Of a DNA stretch of 64,000 nucleotides, positions 37,822 to 48,384 are shown piece by piece. Both the position numbers and the translations under genes were made by a program. Every line of letters begins with the position of its first letter. The stretch's first letter is position 1. A model generated the notes under the pieces. That model made no database searches. It was given only the letters and a program-made list of their open reading frames with translations, and was not told where the DNA came from. Origin of the DNA: Hyaloscypha bicolor E (taxonomy: Eukaryota; Ascomycota; Leotiomycetes; Helotiales; Hyaloscyphaceae); NCBI RefSeq assembly GCF_002865645.1, contig NW_020194537.1, forward strand, positions 7,671-71,670, in the 5' to 3' direction.

Positions 37822-40800
37822 TTACACTACTATTGCGCTTGGTCTACGCCTGACACGGCTCACTAACGCCTCAATAGCCCGTTCGACAGGCCGAAACCAT
37901 TTGGCCAATAATTCATCAGATAAGAGGCTCATGAAGAAGCCAAAGGGGATACATAGCACGCCTAGCACAACGGAAATGGCCCATTGGGCCCTGGTGAGAC
38001 GCGTTACCGAAAAGGTTTCCCCACCAATAAAGATGATTAGGACCTGAACGCCGATCATGATCGTGGTGATAGTGATGAAGAGCCAGTTGCGGTGCAAGCC
38101 CTCCAGGATATTGAACTTGTTGTCGATCCGACGGTTGCTGTTAAAAATTAGAATAGAGGTCAGGTGGGAAGAAGCCATTCGCCATCGTATATTGCTTGGC
38201 AGAGGGATAGAACAGACATACTTATACATATTGAAAATATTCATCCACACGTACGCATTGAACACTATCGTTTGTAGCTGTGCCAGTTCTCGATCCGTAT
38301 GATAATTCAGAATTGTGGCGCCTCCGAAATGGAGTATCAGCGTAACCGCCAACTGATAAGCGCTCTGTCCAAAAATCATCTTCCACATCGGGATGGTGAT
38401 GAGCGCCGCTGCCCTGGGATCGGGCTTCTTATCTAGGATCGTGGGCGCAGGAGGATCAGTTGCGAGTGCAAGAGCGGCCATTGTGTCTTGGAAGAGGTTG
38501 ATCCACATTAATTGGACGGCAGTGAGGACTGATGTCTCGGTGGAGCTGGCTATTGCGGAGACCATGGTGAGCACCACAGAGGTGATGCTAACTGTGATCT
38601 GAAACTGCACACGGGGATTAGCTCAGTTGGGTTGGTTTGAGATTAGCGGATCAGACGGCATATATTGGATAGGAGTTATACCTGTAAGAACTTCTTCACC
38701 GCGTCGTTAACTGCTCGACCCCACATTATAGCTTTGACAATCGAAGCAAAGTTATCGTCCAATAAGACAATAGAAGAGGACTCTCGTGCAATCTCGGTGC
38801 CGGAGATACCCATTGAAAGGCCAATATCAGCCGCTGCGAGAGCAGGAGCATCATTGGTCCCATCCCCGGTCACTGCGACTATTTCTCCCATCTCTTTCAG
38901 CCGCATCACTAAGATCCGTTTATCGTCTGGACTAGACCTTGCTAGGACCTTGAGATTCGGGATGATTCGATCCCTCTCCTCTGTACTCAGAGACCTGAAC
39001 TCGGCCCCTTCCATGGCGATGTCACTACAACTAGCCACAGGCGTAGGTGTAGGCGAGAGAATACCACATTCCTTCGCAATCGCTTTGGCAGTTAAAATAT
39101 TATCTCCTGTGACCATGCGCACAATCGCACCGGCCTTGAGACAGGCCTGCACCGCCTCTCGAGCACCGTCACGGAGTGGGTCACGGATGCCAACGAGGCC
39201 AAAGAAGACTAGATCCTTGAGGATGTCCTCGAAGACGACCTCCCCATCATCCACGATCCGGGCCCTAGGCGGCGGCCATTGCTGAAAGTCGCGATACACT
39301 AGGCTAATGGTTCGAAGTGAATGTGACGCGTAACCAGTGATGATCCGGTTCAGAGATGCAGCGTCGTCCGTAGTCAGCTCTGTATCCCAGACCCCCTTCT
39401 CAGTTGAAGATTGCATGCTTCTCGTGCACTTTCGCAGCAATACCTCGGACGCACCCTTGACATATAGTCTATGCAAGCCGTCGAGCTCGACGACGGTGCC
39501 CATGCATTGGCGCTTCGCATCAAAGGGGATCAATTGGACAATCTTTATATTCGAACGCTCGATGCTCAAGGGTCCAATTCCTAGATGGTCCCGAGCAAAA
39601 ATGAGAAGGGCTGTCTCTGTCTGCGACCCAATGAAGGTTTTCATGCCACCCTCACCCGGGCCTTCAAAGGCTGTAGAGTTGGCGACGATAGACTGTTTGA
39701 GCATTTCCTTGACGTCGTCGATCAAATCTCCTCCGATGAATCCACCTACGGGATCCGAAATAGCAGCAGAAGCTGCCCTGATTTCCTGTGGAGATGCGGC
39801 TTCAAGATCGATGGTGGTCTGGGACACCCCGAGGTTGTCATTGAAGAGCTGACTCGAGCCGACGATCCCGGCGACAACCTTCATCTTATTCTGCGTCAGC
39901 GTCCCGGTCTTATCCGAGCAGATATTTGTAACGTTGCCCATGATCTCACAAGCCCTTAGCTGTCGGACAAGGTTATTGTCCTTCAGCATCCGGTTGGACG
40001 CGAACGCCAGCGCAAGCGTAACTGCAAGAGGGAGTCCTTCTGGGACAGCTATAACGAGAACGGTGAGCGATATGATTAGGATGTTGAGAAAGTTTTGGCC
40101 CTTTTGTGGACGGGAATGTGAGTTGTGTGGAAGCTGTGCTAAGAATTTGATGAATAGCACGACGAACAAGAGCAGGGCTGCTGCGAAGCCAAACCAAGCG
40201 ATGGCTTTGGCGAGTTTCTTAAGCTTGACTTGCAAGGGAGTAAAGCTCGGTTCCTCTTTGAGAGATAGCAGGATCTTGCCATAGCAGGAGTTCACACCAG
40301 TTGCCGTGACGAGGAAGGTCCCTAGGCCTTCGGCGACCTTGGCTCCCGCAAAGATAAAGGGATCCAGCTCTGTTTTGGGGGCATTTGCCTCCCTTTGTTC
40401 CGGTTGTTTTTCCTGTTCCTGGATAGCTATGGCTTGGAACACTTCGTCTGCACCATGCTTGTGCATGAGGTGTGACTCGCCAGTCGACGACGACTCGTCA
40501 CATTTGATATTGTAGCCATTGATGAATATCCCGTCGGCAGGGATCACATCTCCCGACTCCAGGTATACAACGTCGCCCACAAGCACGTCGGAGATAGGGA
40601 GTACTTGAGACGTCGCTGACCTGATGACCTTCACCGTTCGATCTTGCTGCTTCTTGTTCAGCTGGGCAAACTGACGCTCTTTCTCCCAGTCGTTAACAGA
40701 ACCAACCAGCACGATAATAAAAATGGCCGTGAGGATTGCAACTCCCTCCACCCACTCTATCGGTGGGTTACTCGGCGTGCGTGGTGTCCCGAAGGCCTGG

Positions 40801-41456
40801 TAGAATCCGACGGCTAGCGAGACTGCGGCTGCTGCAGTTAAGAAGAAAAGAACAAAGTCGTTATAAGCCATCCACATCAACTGAAATATGCTCAGCAGCT
40901 TTTTGGTAGGGAGTGTATTGTCCTGAAACACCCGTTTTCTGTCTGCAAACGCCCCGCCAGATAGCCTGCCTGATGTTGTCCATGTTAATGCCAGTCTGGC
41001 GATGGCAACCGGTGCCAGCGCTTCTTCTTCGGTCGAAGCCCTCGTCTCTGTCTCCGTTGGTACCGGATTATGATTCGCGCCCTCGAACACAAAGTCGTCG
41101 AGAACTGTCTCTTCCGAGCTCAAGCCGCGACGTCGATCTGTTCGCAATCCCTTTTCCAGGCGAGGCAGGCCACCAAACTCGTAGAACACTGGCAAGCTTT
41201 TGTCGGAGGTTACGAGTCTGCCCAGTTGCCCAGGTGAGAAGGCAAACTTGTGCTTGTTTTCCTTGGCCTTGAAGCCAGCCGCACCCAGACTACGACGAGG
41301 CGACCTCAACACCTCGCCATCCTTGATAAATTCCGGGTTGCTGATTGATATTCTTGTTTGTGTCGGAGAAGTTGGCGTCGTGTCTTCGCTCCGTAAAGGT
41401 GTGTTCGGGAAGTCGATTTGATTCTGGTTGTGATGTTCGGACAGCTGGACCTGCAT
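37822..41456 (-). CDS. Calcium-transporting P-type ATPase 1 (P2B, PMC1/PMCA type)
   Basis: Encodes 1185 residues in two exons (41,456-38,682 and 38,604-37,822) with a 77 bp intron that joins KKFLQ to FQITVSI. The start is the first in-frame ATG (MQVQLSEHH). All P-type signatures are present: STGES in the actuator domain, PEGLPLAVTLALAF in M4, phosphorylation site SDKTGTLTQ with Asp515, TGDGTNDAPAL in the hinge, and M6 with WINLFQDT, which keeps the Asn and Asp that bind calcium. The long cytosolic N-terminus contains FAFSPGQLGRL and is shared with ATPase 2 and, in part, with the relics nearby. The C-terminus ends soon after M10 (SRVRRRPSAIVV). Family members pump Ca2+ out of the cytosol into the vacuole (Pmc1) or across the plasma membrane; location here is inferred. 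It is the left end of the calcium cluster. Confidence 0.95.
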
Positions 41457-42368
41457 TGTGGCCGGGGAAGAATTTGGACATGCACAACAAGCTTCATTTC
41501 GAGCCCTGTGGGGCAATTCGGTGGCAGAACGCTGAATAATTCATTGCAGGTTCCAATGCTCTTGAGGTGGGTCGATCCCAGAACATATATGGCCGTGGTT
41601 GCTCAGGCCATGGGGCCCATTTCGATCATTATCAGTCAAGGTTGTGTCGTCCATTGTGGCTATGCTACGGTCTTGCGCCTATCTTGCAAGCGTGATAGGC
41701 ACAGCCAGCCGGCGCGAACACGGGGCTTGTCGACCTGACGATCCTCACCGTGCCCATCAAGTCACAATGCTCCGTTATAAATATCCTTTACGCTGAAGGT
41801 TGTCGTTTCCTTGAACCACAGCAATGGAGGCTATTGCTCGGAGGCTGAGCTGAAGAACCTCCTTGGAGCCGATGCTCGCGTACAGTAACCAAAGTTCAAA
41901 CCACACAGAGTTGATGGCGGTTCCACCCGGTTCTATGTTCTATGATCTGCGACCCTGCCTCGGCCTGCTAGGTCTTTGAGGACTTGGCACCAGTCCCCAC
42001 GCTCTTAGCTCTCGAGCTTAATTTGATGTCCTGCTCTGTTTTTTGAATGTTGGCTCGGAGATGCGCATTCTGCCATGGCTCTGCACAGCCCCCTTCGCCT
42101 AAAAATCCGACAGCGCGGCTCGGAAGCATGATGTTCAACACGGTTCTCTCTTCTTACAACATCGTCGGTCCAGAGCATTGCACCCTCTGCATTGACTGAA
42201 TCTATCCGAATCGTCTTGGCGCGTTCAGTATAACCACGCCCTTGAACATCGGTAGGCGTTGGAGTCATCCTCGACCTCACCAAACTGTACGACGTGGCAG
42301 CAGTTGCGCGACCCACCTCGGGCCTCGAACCTCAACTTCCGGAGGGATGGGAGTTGCAGGGGATGTGA
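41457..42368. promoter_or_regulatory. Upstream region of calcium ATPase 1
   Basis: About 0.9 kb between the ATPase start codon and the ATPase N-terminal relic on the opposite strand. No coding sequence is credible. It presumably holds the ATPase 1 promoter. I looked for the Crz1 consensus GNGGCKCA here and did not find a clean match. Confidence 0.4.
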
Positions 42369-42842
42369 TATTATAGAGCTCGACGAGACAACATCTCTTT
42401 TGCGCCGGCTCTAAGGCAGCCGGCTCCGACAATTGCCATCGACTCTTCAGCTGTCAGTCCGCAAAGCGTCGCAACACTTTGTGAAGAACCGTCGTTGTCT
42501 TTGGACGTCTGCCCCGATCATCCCTCGTTGTCCATCGAAAACAGGCCATTACTTTCCTTTGAGTCAAGACCTACCTCATCTTACAGCATCTCATTCCCGA
42601 CTTCGAGTGGAGACGACCACTCATCAGATGTTCACAACCTCCTTACCGTTCCAAACACTTGCTCAAGTGGTGGCTCACTCGACCACCACTCGCTTTCATC
42701 CTATGGAAGAGAGACCCTCCTCCCTATGCCCTCTGTATCAAGTTATGACGGCACTCACGGAGAGTCAAGCAAGGCTATGTCCTTTCACAAGCTATGCGAG
42801 ATGTGTCCGTTTGCCGCATTCAGGAAATTTTACTTTTGCTAA
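42369..42842 (+). pseudogene. Relic of a calcium ATPase gene: N-terminal tail only
   Basis: An open frame of about 157 codons without a usable start aligns by eye with the N-terminal tail of ATPase 2. Matches include RQPAPTIAIDSSAV against RQRAPTITIDTSAV, ENRPLLSFESR against ENRPLLLFESR, and GSLDHHSLSSYGRETL against SSLDHHSLSSYGGETL. Homology stops after GESSKAMS and the frame ends soon after. None of the membrane or catalytic domains follow. It lies on the strand opposite to both ATPase genes. It is best read as a partial, inverted duplicate of the tail-coding region, now without start codon. Whether it is transcribed cannot be told. Confidence 0.8.
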
Positions 42843-43064
42843 GCTTTTGCTTGTTTGTCAACTGGACCCCTCGATGAAATGACTCTCCTTGGCTCCCGTG
42901 ACATTCTCTTTCCAGACCTCTTTTTGCCCGTTCCACTCTCCTGCGTGACGCGTTCCCTTATGATTGAGAACTCAAATTCCTAGATGTCTAACATACACCA
43001 AAACAACGCTCCGAGGCCATCCATCCTCCTTGCGCAAGAGGGTGTAATTTCTGGTTTGCCTTCG

Positions 43065-44485
43065 CTATGATACTAGGGTATCAACAACGTCTGGATGAAC
43101 ATAGAATGCTATCGCAATGATAAAGTACCTAGATTACAATATACGTTAAATCTGCATTGTAGCGAGGAGACAGGTACTTACATGCCAAGCAACAGAAAGC
43201 CCTCAAAGTAGTTGCTCCGCCCTCCTCGAACTAGACAGTTCACCACTATAACCGACATAGAAAGTACCGTCGTCTGGAATGTATCGAAACGTAACGACAT
43301 TGGCTTTCCAATAATCCAGCCCAAGATGATCAAAAATGGAGTAACGAACAGGGCAATTTGCAAAGTGCTCCCTACAATCAATACAAGAGCGAAATCGATA
43401 TTCTTCTTCCCCGCCTGGTTGACTACTGCGACGAACTCGCCCGCATTGCCTACAATTGGAACGAGGATAAGGCCGATGAATGCCCTGCTCACCCCCAGTT
43501 CCTCAACGGATCCGTCGACACTGTCTACAAGATAATCTGAGCAGACTGAAACACCGATAGTAGAGAGGACAAGAACAAAGCCAGCAGCCCAAGGATCAAG
43601 TTCAGGGCTTCCTTCCGGCTCTGCCTGGTTGGACTCGGCAAAAATATCAGCGTGAGTCTTGAGTTGGAAAAAGAGATATAAACAGTAGAAGACGAGGAGA
43701 ATGATAGCCGCTATGTGGGACAAGGTCAAGATGTAGGAGGCCGGTTCCAAGTGGGGTTCCAAATTGTTGGACGGCAGGTCTGCAAAGTAGCTGGCTGACG
43801 GAATGACGAGAGATGCTGATGCAACGATCATCAATGAAGACATGATAGAGGTCAAGTCCACGTTGAATTTCACTTCCTTCTCTTTATAGCCAGCGACGAA
43901 AAGGCAGCTACCCAGGATCTGATAACCGTTAGAAGGAGACGGACGAGTCAGACGATGGAGATCTTACCAGCAGAGTTCCTGATAGGATACTACCCACCAT
44001 GCTTGACTGCACAATTCGGAATTCCCCTTGTCTCAAGGCAGTGATACCGACCTAAGCACCCATAGTCAGCACATAAGGTTCAGTAGTGTGGTACAAGCGC
44101 GGCTTACAATCATTTCTACTGCGTTACCAAAGGCTGCCATGAGCAATCCTCCAATTACTTGTCCTGTACTTGCTGACAGCTGCTCCGTTGACCAGGACAG
44201 TAGCTCGGCGAGCGGGAACATGGCAAAAAAGCTGAGGGCAAAAACAGCCACGGGGTTCCATTCTCGGGCTGCAGCGATGATGGAGAGGGGAATGAAAACC
44301 AGGAGAATATTTGCCTTCGAACAATAAAGCGTCGCCTTTATGGTATCATAAACATAGTGTGGGACTGTGAGCCCGACTTGCGGGTAGGCTGGGTAGCTGG
44401 CCGCTTCCCCAGTCAACGCAGTGCTTTCGCTCGCTGGCGGCGCTGGGGATCCGGCAGGAGACACGTCCCGGGCTTGCGATGCCAT
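43065..44485 (-). CDS. Calcium/proton exchanger A (CaCA family, VCX1 type)
   Basis: Encodes 420 residues in four exons (44,485-44,108; 44,051-43,968; 43,918-43,182; 43,128-43,065). Introns are 56, 49 and 53 bp. The second exon is exactly 28 codons and the last contributes YFIIAIAFYVHPDV. Both alpha repeats are intact: FGNAVEMIV with Glu124 and PIVGNAGEFVAVV with Glu315. These glutamates are required for cation exchange in characterised CAX/VCX proteins. About eleven hydrophobic helices with a short acidic central loop (AEPEGSPELD) fit the family, and the length is close to that of yeast Vcx1. The likely role is vacuolar Ca2+/H+ antiport. The start at MASQARD is chosen; an in-frame ATG 17 codons upstream is possible. 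It is divergent from exchanger B. Confidence 0.92.
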
Positions 44486-44694
44486 AGTGCCTGGAGTGCG
44501 TTCACGGGATCTAAAAAGAGGTAAAATCAATGACATTGAAGCGTTGTCGGTCAGCAATTGACAGGCATCGCATGTTCGATTTGAGATGTTGGTGCTGGCA
44601 CGATGCAGGTCGTGGAAATGTGAGCGGCGGCTGCCCTCGGATAAACACTATTTCCGAACTCCCATCCGAAAACCTCGCACCGTCCAGCCTGACC

Positions 44695-44702
44695 TGAGCC
44701 TC
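44695..44702 (-). promoter_or_regulatory. Possible Crz1/calcineurin response element (GAGGCTCA)
   Basis: The minus strand reads GAGGCTCA, matching the yeast CDRE consensus GNGGC(G/T)CA. It lies between exchangers A and B, 210 bp upstream of the A start and about 280 bp upstream of the B start. In yeast PMC1 is a direct Crz1 target. An 8 bp match is weak evidence alone; the position in the divergent promoter of two calcium transporter genes makes it worth listing. Confidence 0.35.
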
Positions 44703-44980
44703 AAATAAAGGTCTGGGTAGAAGGGGTTGTAAGGGTGTGTGGATTAAGAATAGAGAGAGAAACTAGCTAAGTAGAGTCTGAGGCCTGACAAGGCAACCGC
44801 GCATCGCTAAGACTACTGCCGATTTCGCTCCTTCCACGGCCTCAAAGGCATCACACACAATTCCCAGATCCGCCATCCCCGCACCAATTCAACAGTACGC
44901 CAAGAGTCTAGTTCGCCATCGACGAACCTTCTTCTCACGGCAGCCTTTGTATATCTCTGGGACGATCGTCACGAGGGCAA

Positions 44981-46411
44981 ATGACTACTCCAATGTCGGA
45001 TCTACCAGCCGACGAGAACACCGGCTTGGTCGCCCTTCCGGAACCCTTCTGGCTCCATCTCTCCCGCACAATAAGGAGGACACTTTTCAGCAGCTACACG
45101 AATGTGCTCTTGGTCTTCGTGCCAATTGGCATAGCTGCTGGGACTTTCGGCTGGCCTGCCGAAGCAGTCTTCGCTCTCAATTTTTTGGCTATAATTCCGC
45201 TGGCACCCTTGATAACATTTTCCATCGACGAACTATCGCCAAGTGTAGGGCACGCATTTGGAGAACTCATAAAGCCAACTTCGAGCAATGCTGTTGAGAT
45301 GATCGTAAGATACCTCTATCCAAATAGTGTGGCTTGATTTGCCTTGTTCTGATAAGCTTGCTTCCTCGATCGAAGGTTAGCATTGTTGCTGTGAGCCGCG
45401 GACAGCCCCTGGTTGCTCGGTCGAGTTTGCTAGGGAGCATTCTAGCTTACGCTCTTTTGGTAAGACTCCCTCGCTCTACTTCTATATATCTTTCTGACTG
45501 GAATCCTCCTAGGTTCTGGGCAGCAGCTTTTTCATAGCCGGTTACGACAAAAAGAAGCTCACGTTCGAAAAAAATATGACGAACACCCTGTCATCTTTGA
45601 TGATGGCTGTATCTTTCTCTCTGATTGTTCCAACAATCATGTCTATTACCTCCGATGGTCCCGAGTCCCAACCCGACAGCGACGCTCGAATCCTCTCTCA
45701 TGCCATCTCTATCATGCTGCTCGTCATCTTCGTCATATACCTCAATTTTCGAGCATGGTTCCTAGACCTAAACGCTCAAAACGACCACGATTCCACACAC
45801 GAAAACCACCAAAGCGTTCCTAGAGCGGATTCGACATTTGCCCTTGGCCTCTACACTACCAGCTGCATTCTGCTCTGTACCATACTGTGTGCTATTCTAT
45901 GCGCCTTCCACCTCGTCGGGAGTATTGACGGCTTGGCCCAAGCCCTAGATATGAACGAAACATTCATCAGCTTAGTCCTCATACCTCCCATCAGCTATTC
46001 TGCCAAGTGTGTCACTGTAACAGCCATGGCTAGAAATTGCCAGATGGACCTTGTTATGAGATCCATTATCCACAGTATTCTGCAAATCACAATGCTCATC
46101 ATTCCTCTCGTAGTTCTCCTTGGCTGGCTTTTTAAGAAACCCCTTACCCTTGATTTTAACCTTTTTGAGGCAACGGTTTTCCTTCTAACTTTGATTGTAA
46201 TGAGTTCTACAATGCAGGATGGGAAGTCTAATTATTTTAGCGGGATTATGTTGATAGGAATGTAAGCACTCCGTTTTAACACCCTCGAAAATAGAAAAAC
46301 ATGAATTGACAGGTCTTTAGGTATATCCTGATCGCTGTTGCATTTTACGTGCGTCCTGACGTCTGGGAAAGTTTCATTCTACCGGGTCTGGACGGAAGGA
46401 AGGTTGTCTAA
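44981..46411 (+). CDS. Calcium/proton exchanger-like protein B, catalytic motif degenerate
   Basis: Encodes 415 residues in four exons (44,981-45,304; 45,376-45,459; 45,513-46,261; 46,321-46,411), with the same intron positions and the same 28-codon second exon as copies A and C. The membrane pattern is that of a CaCA exchanger. The key motifs are changed. The first repeat reads SSNAVEMIV where relatives have FGNAVE. The second reads PPISYSAKCVTV, with Lys301 where copy A has Glu315, and the GNA core is lost. In CAX/VCX proteins these glutamates are essential, so ordinary Ca2+/H+ exchange is unlikely. There is no stop or frameshift and all splice sites are good, which argues against a plain pseudogene. 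It could be a regulatory partner, a protein with altered ion selectivity, or a young pseudogene. Confidence 0.85.
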
Positions 46412-46751
46412 TTATTTGCGGTTGGCAATGCTATTAGTGCCTGAGTTTGGTGGGTGCGAATTTTTCAAGGCAGCCCCCTATGTTCTACTTGAATCACGAC
46501 GAATTACCTCCATCACATCCGCATCATGCTACCTGTATTGTGAGGAAATCGATATCAGTTCGTAGAGATGATCACGAGAAGAATGATAGCGAAGAACCAA
46601 TGAATTAACGAATTAACCACTGTACACAAGCAAGAGATGTCATTGCAAAGTCTGTTTTATTACTTGTATAGTGAAAACAATCACCTACACCGTATACTGA
46701 CACGCTGCCAAATCCATTCTTCAGTGCATCTAGAAAGGCAAGGTCCCACTG

Positions 46752-48384
46752 CTATATGTCGTCACGCAAAAAGAAAGCAACGGCAATCACGGCGTACCTA
46801 TACCAAGTTATTAATTGTCGACTCACGTCAATACAAAATTCAGGAGAGAGTGCTTACCATGCCACCAATAGCAGGCCATGCATATAAGTGTATTTTCCAT
46901 TCTGAAGCAAATGGTTGACTAACAGGATAGCCAAAAACAGTATAATAGTCTGGAACGTCTCGAAGTTCAAGGTCATAGGTTGGTGGACGACCCAACCCAG
47001 AATCACTAGAGCGGGAATAACAAACAACGCGATTTGCAAGATGCTACCGACGATTACCCCGACGGCGAAGTCGATTCTGCCGCTCCGGGATGCTCCTACT
47101 ACGGCAGCACATTCCGGAGCATTGCTTGCGATGGGGATGAGGATGGTGGCGATGAAGGTTCTGCTGATGTGCGTGGCTTCGGATGTTGTGTTGATGCTGT
47201 CGAGGAGGAAGTGTGAGCAGAACATGATGCCAGCGGCAGAACAGATGAGGGCAGCGAAAGTGGTAAGAAGACTGTTTATTGAGGGCGCGTCCTGCTGCGC
47301 GTCCAGCTCCGTGTCCAGCTCCGTGTCCTGTTGTGTGTCCTGCTCTGTTTCTGGTCGTGTGTCCTGCCGTGTGTCTAGCCAAGTTCCCGGTCGAGTTACC
47401 GGTGTAGACACGCCACTGTCGCTTCCGCCCTGCTCTCTGTCCCGCCGTGTGTCTAGCCAAGTTCCCCGTCGAGTTACCGGCGTTGTAGGCGCGCTACTGT
47501 CGCCTCCGCCATTATGCGCAGCGCTTTCGTCTGGCTTGCCTTCGAAGAGTTCCTTGTGGCTCACGAACTCGAAATAAAGGTACGCAATGTAGAGCACAAG
47601 TAGAACGACAGCGGTACCACGAGAGAAGCCTAAAATCTGCTTGTCGATGTCGTCTGGTTTCGAGGTCTCAAATGTAGAGTATAACGCCGTCGGAAGGACG
47701 AGAGCCGTGGCTGTAATGATCATCAATGAAGACAAGGTGCCAGACACAGCTCTATTGAGCTCAAGGATAGGTGTTCGCCACGCAGAGGAGAAAAAGCAGC
47801 TGCCAAGAACCTAAAACTCTGGTAAACACCCGATTGGAGGAGGATGGATGGGGACTAACGAAAATAATATCCGATAGAATGCTTCCTAGCATGATAGACT
47901 GGGCGAAGGCTGTATCTCCATGGACGACGGCCAGAATACCGACCTAAATAAATCACGATCAGCCCCAGGAACACCCGGGGAGGAAGTGTAACAGTACAAT
48001 CAATTCCACGGCGTTCCCAAAGGTCGCATTAATCAATGCCCCTAGCAAGTCTCCAAATGCATCTGAGAGCTTGTCTGATGCGTCCGACACTGCTGCCGAG
48101 AGAGGGATGATGGCCAAAAAGTTGAAGATGGAAGTCGATATTGAGTTCCAGTGGAGGACTTGGGAGGTGAGGCCAAGCGGCGCGAAGATCCAAAGAACCT
48201 TTATGTTGATGAGCTGTGGGGCCGTCCTCATTGCTGCATGATAAACGCACAATAGATGTTGGGACCAGACCAGCCTCCTAGTGCTGTTACTTGGGGGGCG
48301 TGAGGGCTCGCTGTCGATGGGGTTCAGTAAAGGTACTGCCTCGTCTTCGTCCGCCGGTCGACTTCGTCCGTTGGCATTCATCAT
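46752..48384 (-). CDS. Calcium/proton exchanger C (CaCA family) with repetitive loop
   Basis: Encodes 489 residues in four exons (48,384-47,998; 47,943-47,860; 47,810-46,858; 46,797-46,752). Introns are 54, 49 (GTTAGT donor) and 60 bp, at the positions used in copies A and B. Repeat 1 is intact (FGNAVELIV, Glu127). Repeat 2 reads PIASNAPECAAVV and keeps the glutamate (Glu390), though the glycine is Ser. The hydrophilic central loop is about 70 residues longer than in A and contains two copies of TPVT-R-GTWLDTR followed by Asp/Gln/Thr-rich units (residues 267-330). The last exon supplies YAVIAVAFFLRDDI. It is probably a functional exchanger of changed regulation or specificity. It converges with copy B, with 340 bp between the stop codons. 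Confidence 0.9.
47290..47490 (-). repeat. Internal coding repeat in exchanger C loop
   Basis: Two imperfect direct repeats encode TPVTRRGTWLDTR and TPVTRPGTWLDTR. They run into short units coding for QDTELDTELD-like sequence, read on the plus strand as GTGTCC and GTCCAGCTCC runs. The unit length is a multiple of three, so expansion keeps the frame. Confidence 0.85.

Noticed and set aside
41457..41516. 20-residue upstream extension of calcium ATPase 1
   Set aside because: The frame is open but would start with TTG; the first ATG at 41,456 gives a tail that aligns with the family.
42005..42316. 103-codon minus-strand frame upstream of ATPase 1
   Set aside because: No ATG start and no familiar sequence; probably promoter or leader.
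47044..47460. 138-codon minus-strand frame in exchanger C
   Set aside because: It is an alternative frame of the repetitive loop; Arg/His/Gly repeats mirror the DNA repeat only.
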